Origin: DASXRA01 sp036558905 | Lineage (GTDB): Bacteria; Actinomycetota; Actinomycetes; Mycobacteriales; Jatrophihabitantaceae | Assembly (NCBI GenBank): GCA_036558905.1 | Contig: DATBER010000169.1 | Span: 1-64,000 of the forward strand | DNA length: 64,000 nt | Direction: 5' to 3' | Shown: positions 49,556 through 57,894 of the stretch, one piece after another | Layout of the letters: each line of letters begins with the position of its first letter | How positions within the stretch are numbered: position 1 is the first letter of the stretch | Program-made: the position numbers and the translations under genes | The notes under the pieces: model-generated | The model's input: only the letters and a program-made list of their open reading frames with translations | Database searches by the model: none | Told to the model about the DNA's origin: nothing

Positions 49556-50514
49556 GACACCTGGTCCTTCCAACGCGTCACCTTGAGGAACACCAGCACG
49601 ACCACGATCACCAGTCCGAAGTTGAGCACCGACATCGCCGCGGACTCACCGATGAACGCCTGCTTGAGCTGGTACATGAACACCGTTGACGTCGCCGTCT
49701 CGAATCCGGGACCGCCGCGGGTCATTCCCCAGATGATCGGGAACGAGTTGAAGACGTTGATCACGTTGATCAGCAGCGCGACCAGGAACGACGGCCGCAG
49801 CAGCGGCAACGTGATGGACCGGTACGTCCGCCACGACGACGCGCCGTCGACGCGCGCCGCTTCGTACAGCTCGTGCGGGATCGTCTGCAGCCCGGCCAGC
49901 AGCGCGTAGGTGGAGAACGGCAACGAGACGAAGATCGCGACGATCATCATCCAGACGAACGCCGAGTCGGGCCGGCCGAGCCAGTCGGCCTGGTTGCTGC
50001 CGAACGTCTTGACGAGGCCGAGGTCGTGCAGGATCACGTTGACGACGCCGTAGTTCGGGTCCAGCGCCCACCGGAAGATGAACGCCGTCATCAGCACTGA
50101 CGCCGCCCAGGGCGCGATCAACGCCCAGCGGGTGACCCGCCGGCCCGGGAAGCGCTGGTTGAACAGCTGGGCCAGGCCGAGCGACAGAGTCATCGTCACG
50201 CCCACGACCACCACGACCCAGACCACTGTCCGGATCAGCACACTGTTCAGGTCGGGCTCGTCGAACAGGTCCTTGAAGTTCCGCCAGCCGGCCGGACCCA
50301 GGTAGAACCCGTTCGGCGTGAACCGCTGGAACGACGTCTTGAACATCACGAAGACCGGCCACAGCACCACCACGCCGATCAGCACGATGGCCGGACCGAG
50401 CCACAGCAGCGGCGACACCGCCCGGCCGACCCGACGCCACGGGCTCCCCCGGCGGACGCGCCGGGGCGACTTGGGCGGGACGTCGGCCCGGGTCACGGCT
50501 TCGGTATCAGTCAT
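49552..50514 (-). CDS. Sugar ABC transporter permease (MalF/DasB type)
   Basis: 320 aa, six membrane segments after a ~35-residue tail. EAA loop YEAARVDGASSWRTYRSITLP (seen as YEAARVDGASSWRT). It lies 97 nt after the binding-protein gene, separated by a strong hairpin. Confidence 0.92.
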   Translation of the reverse strand: MTDTEAVTRADVPPKSPRRVRRGSPWRRVGRAVSPLLWLGPAIVLIGVVVLWPVFVMFKTSFQRFTPNGFYLGPAGWRNFKDLFDEPDLNSVLIRTVVWVVVVVGVTMTLSLGLAQLFNQRFPGRRVTRWALIAPWAASVLMTAFIFRWALDPNYGVVNVILHDLGLVKTFGSNQADWLGRPDSAFVWMMIVAIFVSLPFSTYALLAGLQTIPHELYEAARVDGASSWRTYRSITLPLLRPSFLVALLINVINVFNSFPIIWGMTRGGPGFETATSTVFMYQLKQAFIGESAAMSVLNFGLVIVVVLVFLKVTRWKDQVS

Positions 50515-50549
50515 GGGTCGCCTGTTCGTGTGCGGGCCGTGGTCATGAG

Positions 50550-50591
50550 CGTCCCGGCGCGGGCCGAAGGGGGGATACCCGCGCCGGGACG
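50550..50591 (-). terminator. 14-bp perfect hairpin between binding protein and permease
   Basis: CGTCCCGGCGCGGG (50550-50563) pairs with CCCGCGCCGGGACG (50578-50591), loop 14 nt. Such hairpins after binding-protein genes protect the upstream mRNA and reduce read-through, giving more binding protein than permease. Confidence 0.8.
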
Positions 50592-50611
50592 GTCATCAGG
50601 GGCACTGCCTG

Positions 50612-51889
50612 CTAGCTGCCCTTCTTCGCCGTTTGCTGGATGTTGCTCAGGATCTTCTGCGGATCCTGGGTCATGGCCAGGCCCAGCTGCTGCTGGATCT
50701 GGGTCTTGACCGTCGACCAGATCGGGTCGTTCGGGTACTGGACCGAGTTCGGCAGTGCCTTGAGGAACGGCCCGAAGGTCGGGTCGGACGACATCGACTG
50801 GACCGCCGAGTTCGTCGCCGGGAGCAGGTCGTACTCCTTGTCGAACTGGATCTGGTACTTGTCCTGGTAGAAGAAGTCGAGGAACTTCTTGATCGCGTCC
50901 TGCTTCTTCGGGTCGGTCTTGAAGACCGAGACGTTGTCGCAGACACCCAAGGTCTTGTCCAGCGGGCCGCTCTTGCCCGGGATCGGCACCGAGGTGTAAT
51001 CACTGGCCTGCAGCTTGCCGCCCTGCTGGATGATCGGGATCAGCGCGGGCGAACCGTTGATCATGCCGATGTCGCCCTGGGCGAAGTTCTTCCACAGGTC
51101 GGTGCGGTTCTTGGTGCCCGGGTTGGGCTCGGTGTCGCCGGCCTTGACCATGCCGGACATGAACTGTAGCGCCTCGACGTTCTGCTGGCTGTCGATCGTC
51201 CAGTCACCGCTGTCGCTCTGGTAGCCGCCGCCGTTGCCGAGGAACCACAGCAGACCCTCGGCCTGGGCCTCCTCGGAGCCGAGCGGCAGGCCGAAGCCGA
51301 CCTTGCCCAGCGCCTTGATCTTGGCCGCGTCGGCCTGGACGTCGTTCCAGGTCTGCGGCGCCGCGGTGATGCCGGCCTGTTGGAACAGCTTCTTGTTGTA
51401 GAACAGGGTGCGCGAGCTCGTCGTGAACGGCATGCCGTACTGGGTGCCGTTGTAGGTGTTGAGCTTGGCGAACACCGACAGCAGGTTGCTGAACGTGCTC
51501 GGCGAGGTCACGTCCTTGGCCGGGTAGAGCAGGCCGGTCTGGGCGTAGTCCGGGAAGTAGTCACCCTCCATCACGTCCGGGTAATCCTTGTTCTGGACCA
51601 TCGTCTTGACCTTGTTGTCAAAGTCGTTCCAGTTGATGGTCTGAACCTGGACGGTGATGTTCGGGTTGGCCGCCTTGAAGTCGGCGGCGATCTGCTCCCA
51701 GTACTTCTGCGACGAGTTCTGCGGTCCGGTGCCGTAGTCGGCGCCGACGAACTTCAGCGTGACGGGGCTGCCCCCACCGCCGTTACTGCCGGAGTTGCCG
51801 CCACTGCTCTTCTTCGACGAACTGCATGCGCTGACCGCCAGCAGGACGGCTGCCCCCAGGGCCACGCCTGCCGCAATGCTTCGCTTCAT
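50612..51889 (-). CDS. Sugar-binding lipoprotein of ABC transporter (DasA-like)
   Basis: 425 aa. Lipobox VSAC (about residues 18-21), then a Ser/Gly-rich linker and a family 1 solute-binding fold with YGMPFTTSSRTLFYNKKLF (seen as TSSRTLFYNKKLF). The DasR-type operator 158 nt upstream points to N-acetylglucosamine or chito-oligosaccharide cargo. AGAGGCGG before ATG 51889 serves as ribosome site. Confidence 0.92.
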   Translation of the reverse strand: MKRSIAAGVALGAAVLLAVSACSSSKKSSGGNSGSNGGGGSPVTLKFVGADYGTGPQNSSQKYWEQIAADFKAANPNITVQVQTINWNDFDNKVKTMVQNKDYPDVMEGDYFPDYAQTGLLYPAKDVTSPSTFSNLLSVFAKLNTYNGTQYGMPFTTSSRTLFYNKKLFQQAGITAAPQTWNDVQADAAKIKALGKVGFGLPLGSEEAQAEGLLWFLGNGGGYQSDSGDWTIDSQQNVEALQFMSGMVKAGDTEPNPGTKNRTDLWKNFAQGDIGMINGSPALIPIIQQGGKLQASDYTSVPIPGKSGPLDKTLGVCDNVSVFKTDPKKQDAIKKFLDFFYQDKYQIQFDKEYDLLPATNSAVQSMSSDPTFGPFLKALPNSVQYPNDPIWSTVKTQIQQQLGLAMTQDPQKILSNIQQTAKKGS

Positions 51890-52046
51890 CTGCCGCCTCT
51901 CACTGACACCCGACTTTGATTGTTACTGAGCGATCCATGGCGATATCGCGCACCATCGTGCAGAGCATAGAACTCCACCCCGAGGCGTTCAAGCGTGTCC
52001 CGTGGCTCGCGAACATGCCGAGGAACGCTACACGCGATGCCGAGAT

Positions 52047-52058
52047 TGGTCTAGACCA
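52047..52058. promoter_or_regulatory. DasR-type operator (dre)
   Basis: TGGTCTAGACCA, a perfect 12-bp palindrome, equals the core of the dre consensus bound by DasR, the GntR-family regulator of GlcNAc and chitin genes in Streptomyces. It lies upstream of the second sugar transporter, in a 246-nt gap (51890-52135) shared with the end of ppx. A DasR gene is not in the window. Confidence 0.7.
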
Positions 52059-52092
52059 CCTGGGCCCGACGCGCCGGTGTTTGGCCAAAACG

Positions 52093-52167
52093 TTAGGCGG
52101 GCAGGAAGTTCACGGCCATTCCGGTGTCCAAACCGTTAGGTGGGCAGGAGGTTCAGGGCTATTCCGT
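52093..52167 (-). repeat. Duplicated tail of ppx
   Basis: The last ppx codons and stop (52136 upward, ALNLLPT-stop) are repeated 43 nt further on as AVNFLPA-stop (TAA at 52093-52095). Similarity continues into sequence after both stops (CGGTTTGGACACC and CGTTTTGGCCAAACACC). A 43-bp shift breaks the frame, so the second copy is a remnant. Confidence 0.75.
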
Positions 52168-53068
52168 CGAGGATGTCGTGTTCGCTGGCCACCACCTCGG
52201 CCACTCCGGTGGCGCGTACGAGTTCGCGCAGCACGATCGCTCCCCCGCCGATGACATCGACCCGTCCCGGGTGCATCACCGGCAACGCCGCTCGCTGCTC
52301 GTGCGTCATGGCCACCAGCCGCTCGGTCACGTCGTGGACCTGCCCGGCCGCCATCGTCGAGCCGTGGATGGCCACCGGATCGTAGGCCGGTAGCCCCTGC
52401 ACGATGGCGGCCAGCGTGGTGACCGTGCCGGCCACCCCGACGAAGGTGGCCGCCGCAGTGATCGGCAGGTCCCGGGCGGCGGCGGCGATCGCGGCCCGGA
52501 CGTCGGCCACCGTGGCCGCGACCTGCGCGCCGGTGGGCGGGTCGGACCGCAAGTGCCGCTCGGTCATGCGGACGCAGCCGATGTCCATGCTGTGCGCGCG
52601 GAGCGGCCCGCCGCCGCCGGAGTCGCCGAGGACCAGTTCGGTCGAACCGCCGCCGATGTCGGCCACCAGCACGGGGGCGACCGCGCCCGGCAGCCCGGCC
52701 ACGGCGCCGGTGAAGGACAGTTCGGCCTCCTCGGCGCCGGTGATCACCTCGGGGTCGGCGCCCAGCACGGCGCGCACCATCGCCACGAAGTCGGCCCGGT
52801 TGGCGGCGTCGCGGGTGGCGCTGGTGGCCACCATGCGCACCGCGGCCGTGCCGTGCTTGTCGATCAGCTCGGCGAACTCGGTCAGCGCCTCGCGGGTGCG
52901 CTCGATCGCCTCGGGGGCGAGCCGTCCCGTGCGGTCGACGCCCTGGCCCAGCCGGACGATGCGCATATCGCGGACGACGTCGACCAGCCGGCCGTCCGGT
53001 CCGGGGTCGGCGATCAGCAGCCGGATCGAGTTCGTCCCGCAATCGATCGCGGCAACTCGGGTGCTCAT
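52136..53068 (-). CDS. ppx: Exopolyphosphatase / guanosine pentaphosphatase family
   Basis: 310 aa, the short actinobacterial form (Ppx2 type). The phosphate loop DCGTNSIRLL at the start, ATSATRDA, DIGGGSTELVLG and GVAGTVTTLAA are the actin-fold signatures. It may break down polyphosphate or pppGpp. ATG 53068 has GGGAGG upstream. Last gene of the eno-ftsB-DUF501-ppx block. Confidence 0.92.
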   Translation of the reverse strand: MSTRVAAIDCGTNSIRLLIADPGPDGRLVDVVRDMRIVRLGQGVDRTGRLAPEAIERTREALTEFAELIDKHGTAAVRMVATSATRDAANRADFVAMVRAVLGADPEVITGAEEAELSFTGAVAGLPGAVAPVLVADIGGGSTELVLGDSGGGGPLRAHSMDIGCVRMTERHLRSDPPTGAQVAATVADVRAAIAAAARDLPITAAATFVGVAGTVTTLAAIVQGLPAYDPVAIHGSTMAAGQVHDVTERLVAMTHEQRAALPVMHPGRVDVIGGGAIVLRELVRATGVAEVVASEHDILDGIALNLLPT

Positions 53069-53082
53069 CGGGCGACCTCCCG

Positions 53083-53559
53083 CTACACGCACGGCCCCTC
53101 CTTCCACCACGGCTCGAGTCGTTCGAGCGCCTCGTCGCCGAGCGGGTTCACTCCGGCCCCGGCGGCCAGGGCGTGCGCCACCAGCACGTGTAGGCACTTG
53201 ACCCGGTTCGGCATGCCGCCGGCGCTGATGCCGTCGATCTCGTCGACGTGCCCGATCTGCTCACGGCGGGCCAGGTAGGACTCGTGGGCCCGCCGGTATG
53301 CGCCCGCCAGCTCGGCGTCCGTGCTCAGGCGTACGGTCATCTCGCGCATCAGCCCGGACGCCTCGAGTCGGCCGATCTCGGACGCGGCCCGCGGACAGGT
53401 CAGGTAGTACAGCGTGGGGAACGGCGTGCCGTCGGGCAGCCGAGGCGAGGTCTCGATGACATCGGGGTGCCCGCACGGGCAACGGTGGGCCACCTCGCGG
53501 AGCGCCCGAGGTTCGCGGCCGAGCTGGGCGGCGACGACCTCGCGATCGGTCAGCGTCAC
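53083..53559 (-). CDS. DUF501 protein
   Basis: 158 aa. CPCGHPDVIETSPRLPDGTPFPTLYYLTCP (seen as CPCGHPDVIET and PFPTLYYLTCP) is the DUF501 core, with Cys that may bind metal; NRVKCLHVLVAHALAAG follows. Always found between ftsB and ppx in Actinobacteria. Function unknown. GTG 53559 overlaps the ftsB stop (GTGA). Confidence 0.93.
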   Translation of the reverse strand: MTLTDREVVAAQLGREPRALREVAHRCPCGHPDVIETSPRLPDGTPFPTLYYLTCPRAASEIGRLEASGLMREMTVRLSTDAELAGAYRRAHESYLARREQIGHVDEIDGISAGGMPNRVKCLHVLVAHALAAGAGVNPLGDEALERLEPWWKEGPCV

Positions 53560-54035
53560 GGCGACGAGTCGGCCGTGAGCACGCTGCCCCACAGCCGCTG
53601 GTTCCAGGTACCGCCCGGCACCTGCACCGCGGCCCGGTCGCGCTGCGGGGTGCCGCCCACCCCGGTTTGTTCGCCCGGGCGCACGACGACGTACACCGTG
53701 TCGCCGGGCATCGCGTACTGCAGCCGGCTGCGAGCCTGCTGCTCGATGTAGGCCGGGTCGTCCCACTGCTTGAGCTGGGCCTTGAGCTCGGCCAGCTGCT
53801 TCTGGTCGTCGCGGCGCTGCTGCTCGGCCTGCGCCACCGCGCTACGAGCGGCAAGGTACCGGTGCAGTGGCGGGGCCAGCACGACCGTCAGCAGGATCAA
53901 CACCGCGCCGAGCACCAACGCCCGGCCGGTCAGGCCCTGGCGCTTCCCCCGCCCGCTTAGGACGTTCCTGACGGATCCATGCCCTGCTGCGCGACGCCCA
54001 GGCACGCGATCTCCTTCGTTGTCGTCGTCGTCCAT
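53556..54035 (-). CDS. ftsB: FtsB/DivIC-family septum formation protein
   Basis: 159 aa. An acidic start (MDDDDNEGD), one membrane segment (about 37-56), a coiled coil (about 60-95, AQAEQQRRDDQKQLAELKAQLKQW) and YIEQQARSRLQYAMPGDTVYVVV, the DivIC signature. It joins the FtsL/FtsQ complex at the division site. ATG 54035 follows GAGGAGG by 13 nt, a wide gap; GTG 54077 is a weaker alternative. An inverted repeat encloses the start region. Confidence 0.9.
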   Translation of the reverse strand: MDDDDNEGDRVPGRRAAGHGSVRNVLSGRGKRQGLTGRALVLGAVLILLTVVLAPPLHRYLAARSAVAQAEQQRRDDQKQLAELKAQLKQWDDPAYIEQQARSRLQYAMPGDTVYVVVRPGEQTGVGGTPQRDRAAVQVPGGTWNQRLWGSVLTADSSP

Positions 54036-54119
54036 AGCGCTGCTATGGCCTCCTCGTCCGCCTCGGATCTCGCGCACCTGACCGCCGCTCGCGACGGGCG
54101 GGATCCATCAGGAACGTCC
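53960..54119. repeat. 19-nt inverted repeat around the ftsB start
   Basis: Arm 53960-53978 (GGACGTTCCTGACGGATCC) inside ftsB and arm 54101-54119 in the eno-ftsB gap are inverted copies with one mismatch. In the ftsB mRNA they would form an 18-pair stem that closes over the ribosome site and start codon. Confidence 0.8.
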
Positions 54120-54138
54120 AGCCACCGAGGCAACGAGA

Positions 54139-55425
54139 TCAACGCTCCGCCGGCTCGAATCGCGGGAAGGCCCGCGCCCCGGCGTACCGGGCGGCGTCGT
54201 CGAGTTCCTCCTCGATGCGCAGTAGCTGGTTGTACTTGGCCGTGCGGTCGGTCCGGGCCGGGGCGCCGCTCTTGATCTGACCGCAGTTGGTGGCCACGAC
54301 CAGGTCGGCGATCGTGGTGTCCTCGGTCTCGCCGGAGCGGTGCGACATCATGCACCGGTAGCCGTACCGGTGGGCCAGCTCGACGGCGTCGAACGTCTCG
54401 GTGAGCGTGCCGATCTGGTTCACCTTCACCAGCAACGCGTTGGCCGCACCCTGCTCGATACCGCGGGTGAGCCGGGTCGGGTTGGTGACGAACAGGTCGT
54501 CGCCGACGATCTGCACGGCCTCGTCCAGGCGCTCGGTCAGCGCCTTCCAGGCGTCCCAGTCCTCTTCGGCCAGCGGATCCTCGATCGACACGATCGGGTA
54601 GGTGGCGATGAGCGAGTCGTAGTAGCCGATCATCTCGTCGGCCGCCTTGGGCTTGCCCTCGAACTGGTAGGCGCCGTCGGAGTAGAACTCGGTGGCCGCC
54701 ACATCCAGGGCCAGCGCGACGTCGGCGCCGGGCTTGAAGCCGGCCTTGCCGATCGCCTCGACGATCAGATCGAGAGCCTCGCGGTTGGAGTCGAGGTTCG
54801 GGGCGAACCCGCCCTCGTCGCCCAGCCCGGTCGACAGACCCTTCGACTTCAGCACCGACTTCAGCGCGTGATACGTCTCGGCGCCGTAGCGCACCGCCTC
54901 CGAGAACGTCGGCGCGCCGATCGGGGCGACCATGAACTCCTGCACGTCGACGTTGGAGTCGGCGTGTGCCCCGCCGTTGAGGATGTTCATCATCGGCACC
55001 GGCAGCAGGTAGGCGTTCGGGCCGCCGAGGTAGCGGAACAGGGGCAGGTCGGCCGACTCGGCCGCCGCCTTGGCCACCGCGAGCGAGACACCGAGGATCG
55101 CGTTGGCGCCCAGCTTGCTCTTGTCGGGCGTGGCGTCCAGGGAGATCATCGCGGCATCGATCAGCCGCTGCTCGCTGGCCTCGAACCCGACGAGTTCCGG
55201 ACCGATTGTGTCCAGTACGGCGCTGACCGCCTTGCGCACGCCCTTGCCGCCGTAGCGCTCGTCGCCGTCGCGCAGTTCGACCGCCTCGAACGCCCCGGTG
55301 GACGCACCGCTCGGGACGGCGGCCCGGCTGAGGGTGCCGTCGTCGAGCGCGACCTCGACCTCGACAGTGGGGTTACCGCGCGAGTCGAGGATCTCGCGCG
55401 CTCCAACGGCCTCGATGGTGGCCAC
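54139..55425 (-). CDS. eno: Enolase
   Basis: 428 aa. It makes phosphoenolpyruvate from 2-phosphoglycerate. GASTGAFEAVELRDGD near the N-terminus, the metal ligands in ALDVAATEFY, SIEDPLAEEDW and GDDLFVTN, and MSHRSGETEDTTIADL complete the family pattern. GTG start with GGAAGGA upstream. Confidence 0.98.
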   Translation of the reverse strand: MATIEAVGAREILDSRGNPTVEVEVALDDGTLSRAAVPSGASTGAFEAVELRDGDERYGGKGVRKAVSAVLDTIGPELVGFEASEQRLIDAAMISLDATPDKSKLGANAILGVSLAVAKAAAESADLPLFRYLGGPNAYLLPVPMMNILNGGAHADSNVDVQEFMVAPIGAPTFSEAVRYGAETYHALKSVLKSKGLSTGLGDEGGFAPNLDSNREALDLIVEAIGKAGFKPGADVALALDVAATEFYSDGAYQFEGKPKAADEMIGYYDSLIATYPIVSIEDPLAEEDWDAWKALTERLDEAVQIVGDDLFVTNPTRLTRGIEQGAANALLVKVNQIGTLTETFDAVELAHRYGYRCMMSHRSGETEDTTIADLVVATNCGQIKSGAPARTDRTAKYNQLLRIEEELDDAARYAGARAFPRFEPAER

Positions 55426-55510
55426 GGGTCGTCCTTCCGCTGGGCGGGCGTTATTCGTGATCGAGCCTAACCGCGCGACCTGGGCGGTTCGCGCCGCCCC
55501 GCCGATCCCG

Positions 55511-56032
55511 CTACTCGCCGGTGCGGCCGTCGATCGCCTCGCGCAGCAGGTCGGCGTGGCCGTTGTGGCGGGCGTACTCCTCGATCATGTGCAGCAGCAC
55601 CCAGCGATGGGTGACGCGCTCACCGGTGCGTTGCCGGACGAAGCTGGACTCCAACGGCGTGCGCTCGGCCACCTCGCGCGCGTTGGCGATCTCGGCCTCC
55701 CAGTCGGCGTAGGCCTGCCGCACGACGTCAGGGTCAGCGACCGCGCCGTCGAATTCGAGGTCGGGCTCGGCGTCGGTGAAGTAGATGCCGGGACGGGGCT
55801 CGACCTGGGCCACCCGGTCGAACCAGCTCCGCTCGTTCTCGGCGACGTGCCGGATGAGGCCGAGCAGCGACAACGTCGACGGCGGCACAGCGCGCATCGC
55901 CAGCTGCTCGGGCGTGAGGTTCTCACACTTCCACCGCAGCGTGGCCCGGTGGAAGTCCAGGTAGGACAACAGGGACGTCTTCTCGTCCGCGTCGCCGGAC
56001 GGCTCGGTGCGATAGGGCGGGCCAGCAGTCAT
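55511..56032 (-). CDS. DinB-family protein (DUF664)
   Basis: 173 aa. Four-helix DinB fold; metal-binding His are in RHVAENERSW and MIEEYARHNGHADLLREAIDG. The HNGHADLLREAIDG ending marks the DUF664/mycothiol-dependent subgroup typical of Actinobacteria. Probably a thiol transferase or detoxifying enzyme using mycothiol. It sits between eno and mazG on the same strand, an insertion into the otherwise conserved block. Confidence 0.9.
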   Translation of the reverse strand: MTAGPPYRTEPSGDADEKTSLLSYLDFHRATLRWKCENLTPEQLAMRAVPPSTLSLLGLIRHVAENERSWFDRVAQVEPRPGIYFTDAEPDLEFDGAVADPDVVRQAYADWEAEIANAREVAERTPLESSFVRQRTGERVTHRWVLLHMIEEYARHNGHADLLREAIDGRTGE

Positions 56033-56046
56033 GCCGACATCCTGGC

Positions 56047-56667
56047 CTAGTCCCGTTCGGCGCTCGCCAGCGCGTCGCGGTAACGGCGGGCGGTGTCACG
56101 CAGCGCCAGCTCGGGGTCGACACCGGCGGCGACGGCCTCGCGGACGACGGCCAGCAGCCGCTCGCCGACCCCGCGACCCTCGACGGTCACGTCCAGGCCG
56201 GCCCGCTCGCCCCGCGACACCAACTTGGCGGCCAGCGCCAGGGCCGGCTGGCCCATCGGCACGCCGTCGACGACCGACCCGCGGCCCTTCTCGGCGGCCT
56301 TGAGCTTCTCCCAGTTCTCGTTCACCTCGTCGGCGCTCTCGACGGCGACCCCGGCGAACACGTGCGGGTGCCGGTGCACCAACTTGTCGACCAGGTCGCC
56401 GGCCACGTCGTCGATGGAGAAGCGCTGCCCGGGCGGGAGTTCCTCGGCCAGCCGGGCGTGGAACAGCACCTGTAGCAGCAGGTCGCCGAGCTCCTCCCGC
56501 AGCAGCGTCAGGTCGCCGGTCTCGATCGCCTCGAGCGTCTCGTAGGTCTCTTCGAGCAGGTACTTGGCCAGCGACTCGTGGGTCTGGGCAGCGTCCCAGG
56601 GGCAGCCGCCGGGCGAGCGCAGCCGGTCCATGACCTCGACGGCCCGGGCCAGCGTCTCGCCCGTCAC
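56047..56667 (-). CDS. mazG: Nucleoside triphosphate pyrophosphohydrolase
   Basis: 206 aa. MazG motif: GGCPWDAAQTHESLAKYLLEETYE, seen as GCPWDAAQTHESL, plus EELGDLLLQVLFHA with the metal-binding Glu and Asp. It hydrolyses dNTPs and damaged nucleotides to monophosphates. The C-terminal part is shorter than in E. coli, as usual in Actinobacteria. GTG 56667 overlaps the lipoprotein stop (GTGA). Confidence 0.95.
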   Translation of the reverse strand: MTGETLARAVEVMDRLRSPGGCPWDAAQTHESLAKYLLEETYETLEAIETGDLTLLREELGDLLLQVLFHARLAEELPPGQRFSIDDVAGDLVDKLVHRHPHVFAGVAVESADEVNENWEKLKAAEKGRGSVVDGVPMGQPALALAAKLVSRGERAGLDVTVEGRGVGERLLAVVREAVAAGVDPELALRDTARRYRDALASAERD

Positions 56668-57284
56668 GGCTGCGGTGCGGCCGGGGTGCTCGATCCGATG
56701 TGGACGAAGTCGAGCTGGGCCGGTCCACTGATCGACACGTTCTCCGGCGACCACGCCCCGTAGCGGGCGTTGACCGACACCGGTATGTCGGCCTTCTTCA
56801 CCGCGTTGGAGATGTCGCTGAGTTGCTGCGCGTTCGTCTTCGCGATGACGGCCAGCAACAGCTCGGCGTCCTTGACGAACGTCGGCGCGAACGACTGCTT
56901 GACTCCGTGCTGATCCAGGACCTGGCGCACCGTGGCGTCCGCCTCGGCACCCGTCCCCTGGATGTTGAACGCCGTGGCCAGCGCCTGATCGTGCAGCGAG
57001 GCGAGCTCCGCGTCCGAGGGCACCCCGCCGAGCGACTTGTCGAGCAGCTGGGTCATGAGCCGGGTCCGCACCATGGAGTCGAGCGCGAACACCCGCGGCG
57101 GTTCCTGATTGCTGCTGTCCGTGGGCACGGTGAATCCGGGGACGACGTACTGGCTCACGTCGCCCTCGGCGATCCGGTCGCCGCCGACGAACGCGGCCGC
57201 GCCAGCATGCGTACTGCTGCATGCGCTCAGCCCGGCCAGGGCGAGCGCGGCGATGACGCCGGTTCCGACGAGGCGAACTCTCAC
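56664..57284 (-). CDS. Lipoprotein of the mfd-mazG-eno block (SurA-N-like)
   Basis: 206 aa. Lipobox LSAC (about residues 19-22). The body has the helical SurA_N-like layout (FVGGDRIAEGDVSQYV, LDSMVRTRLMTQLLDK). A role in export or folding at the membrane is possible, but no PPIase domain follows. The location between mfd and mazG is conserved in Actinobacteria. GTG start. Confidence 0.8.
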   Translation of the reverse strand: MRVRLVGTGVIAALALAGLSACSSTHAGAAAFVGGDRIAEGDVSQYVVPGFTVPTDSSNQEPPRVFALDSMVRTRLMTQLLDKSLGGVPSDAELASLHDQALATAFNIQGTGAEADATVRQVLDQHGVKQSFAPTFVKDAELLLAVIAKTNAQQLSDISNAVKKADIPVSVNARYGAWSPENVSISGPAQLDFVHIGSSTPAAPQP

Positions 57285-57419
57285 GGCGTTAGGTTCTCAT
57301 GCCCGGATGTGCGGCCCGCAGCGGGCTCACGGCTACTTCCGTCCGCACCGGTACTCCCCGTCCCCGAGCTCGATCGGCTGCTACCTCGCCATGGCCGGAA
57401 CCGTACCGGAGGTGAGGCG

Positions 57420-57818
57420 TCACCGACCCGCGTCGTAGCGGCGGCGCGCGACCTGTACCTCGGGCATGTGGTCCTCGGCCCAGTCCTTGATCGCCTTTAC
57501 CACCGGAAGCAGCGACTCGCCGAGCGGCGTCAGCCGGTAGGAGACGCGCACCGGCACCGCCGGGGTGATGGACCGGACGATGATGCCGTCGCGTTCCAGG
57601 TTGCGCAGCGTCTGCGTCAGCATCTTCTGGCTGACCCCGGCGATGGTCCGGGCGATCTCGCTGTAGCGCTGCTCGCCGTCCTGCAGCGCGCACAGGATCA
57701 GCGACACCCACTTGTCGGCCAGCCGGTCGAGCAGCTGCCGGCTCGGGCAGACGGACATGAACGCGTCGAACTGCTCGCGAGCCTTCTGCCGCCGCTGAGT
57801 CACCGTTGCCGTCGCCAT
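57420..57818 (-). CDS. HxlR-family transcriptional regulator (QorR-like)
   Basis: 132 aa, winged helix. The conserved Cys in MSVCPSRQLLDRLADKWVSLI sits where redox-sensing members (YodB, QorR) keep it. ATG 57818 with AAAGGAG. Divergent from a quinone oxidoreductase, the classic target of such repressors; the operator likely lies at 57856-57874. Confidence 0.92.
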   Translation of the reverse strand: MATATVTQRRQKAREQFDAFMSVCPSRQLLDRLADKWVSLILCALQDGEQRYSEIARTIAGVSQKMLTQTLRNLERDGIIVRSITPAVPVRVSYRLTPLGESLLPVVKAIKDWAEDHMPEVQVARRRYDAGR

Positions 57819-57855
57819 CGCTCTCCTTTGTGTCGGGTACGCACTCCAAGGTGGC

Positions 57856-57874
57856 TACTTCCCAATGGAGAGTA
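57856..57874. promoter_or_regulatory. Likely HxlR operator, TACT-N11-AGTA
   Basis: TACT (57856-57859) and AGTA (57871-57874) form a dyad between the HxlR and oxidoreductase starts. Known YodB sites are TACT-N7-AGTA, so the spacer differs. Confidence 0.4.
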
Positions 57875-57894
57875 ACAGTCGGCAGCATGGCGGC

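Noticed and set aside
53957..54355. A 132-codon minus-strand frame between eno and ftsB
   Set aside because: It overlaps the eno end in another frame and has no recognisable domain; the region is the ftsB leader with an inverted repeat.
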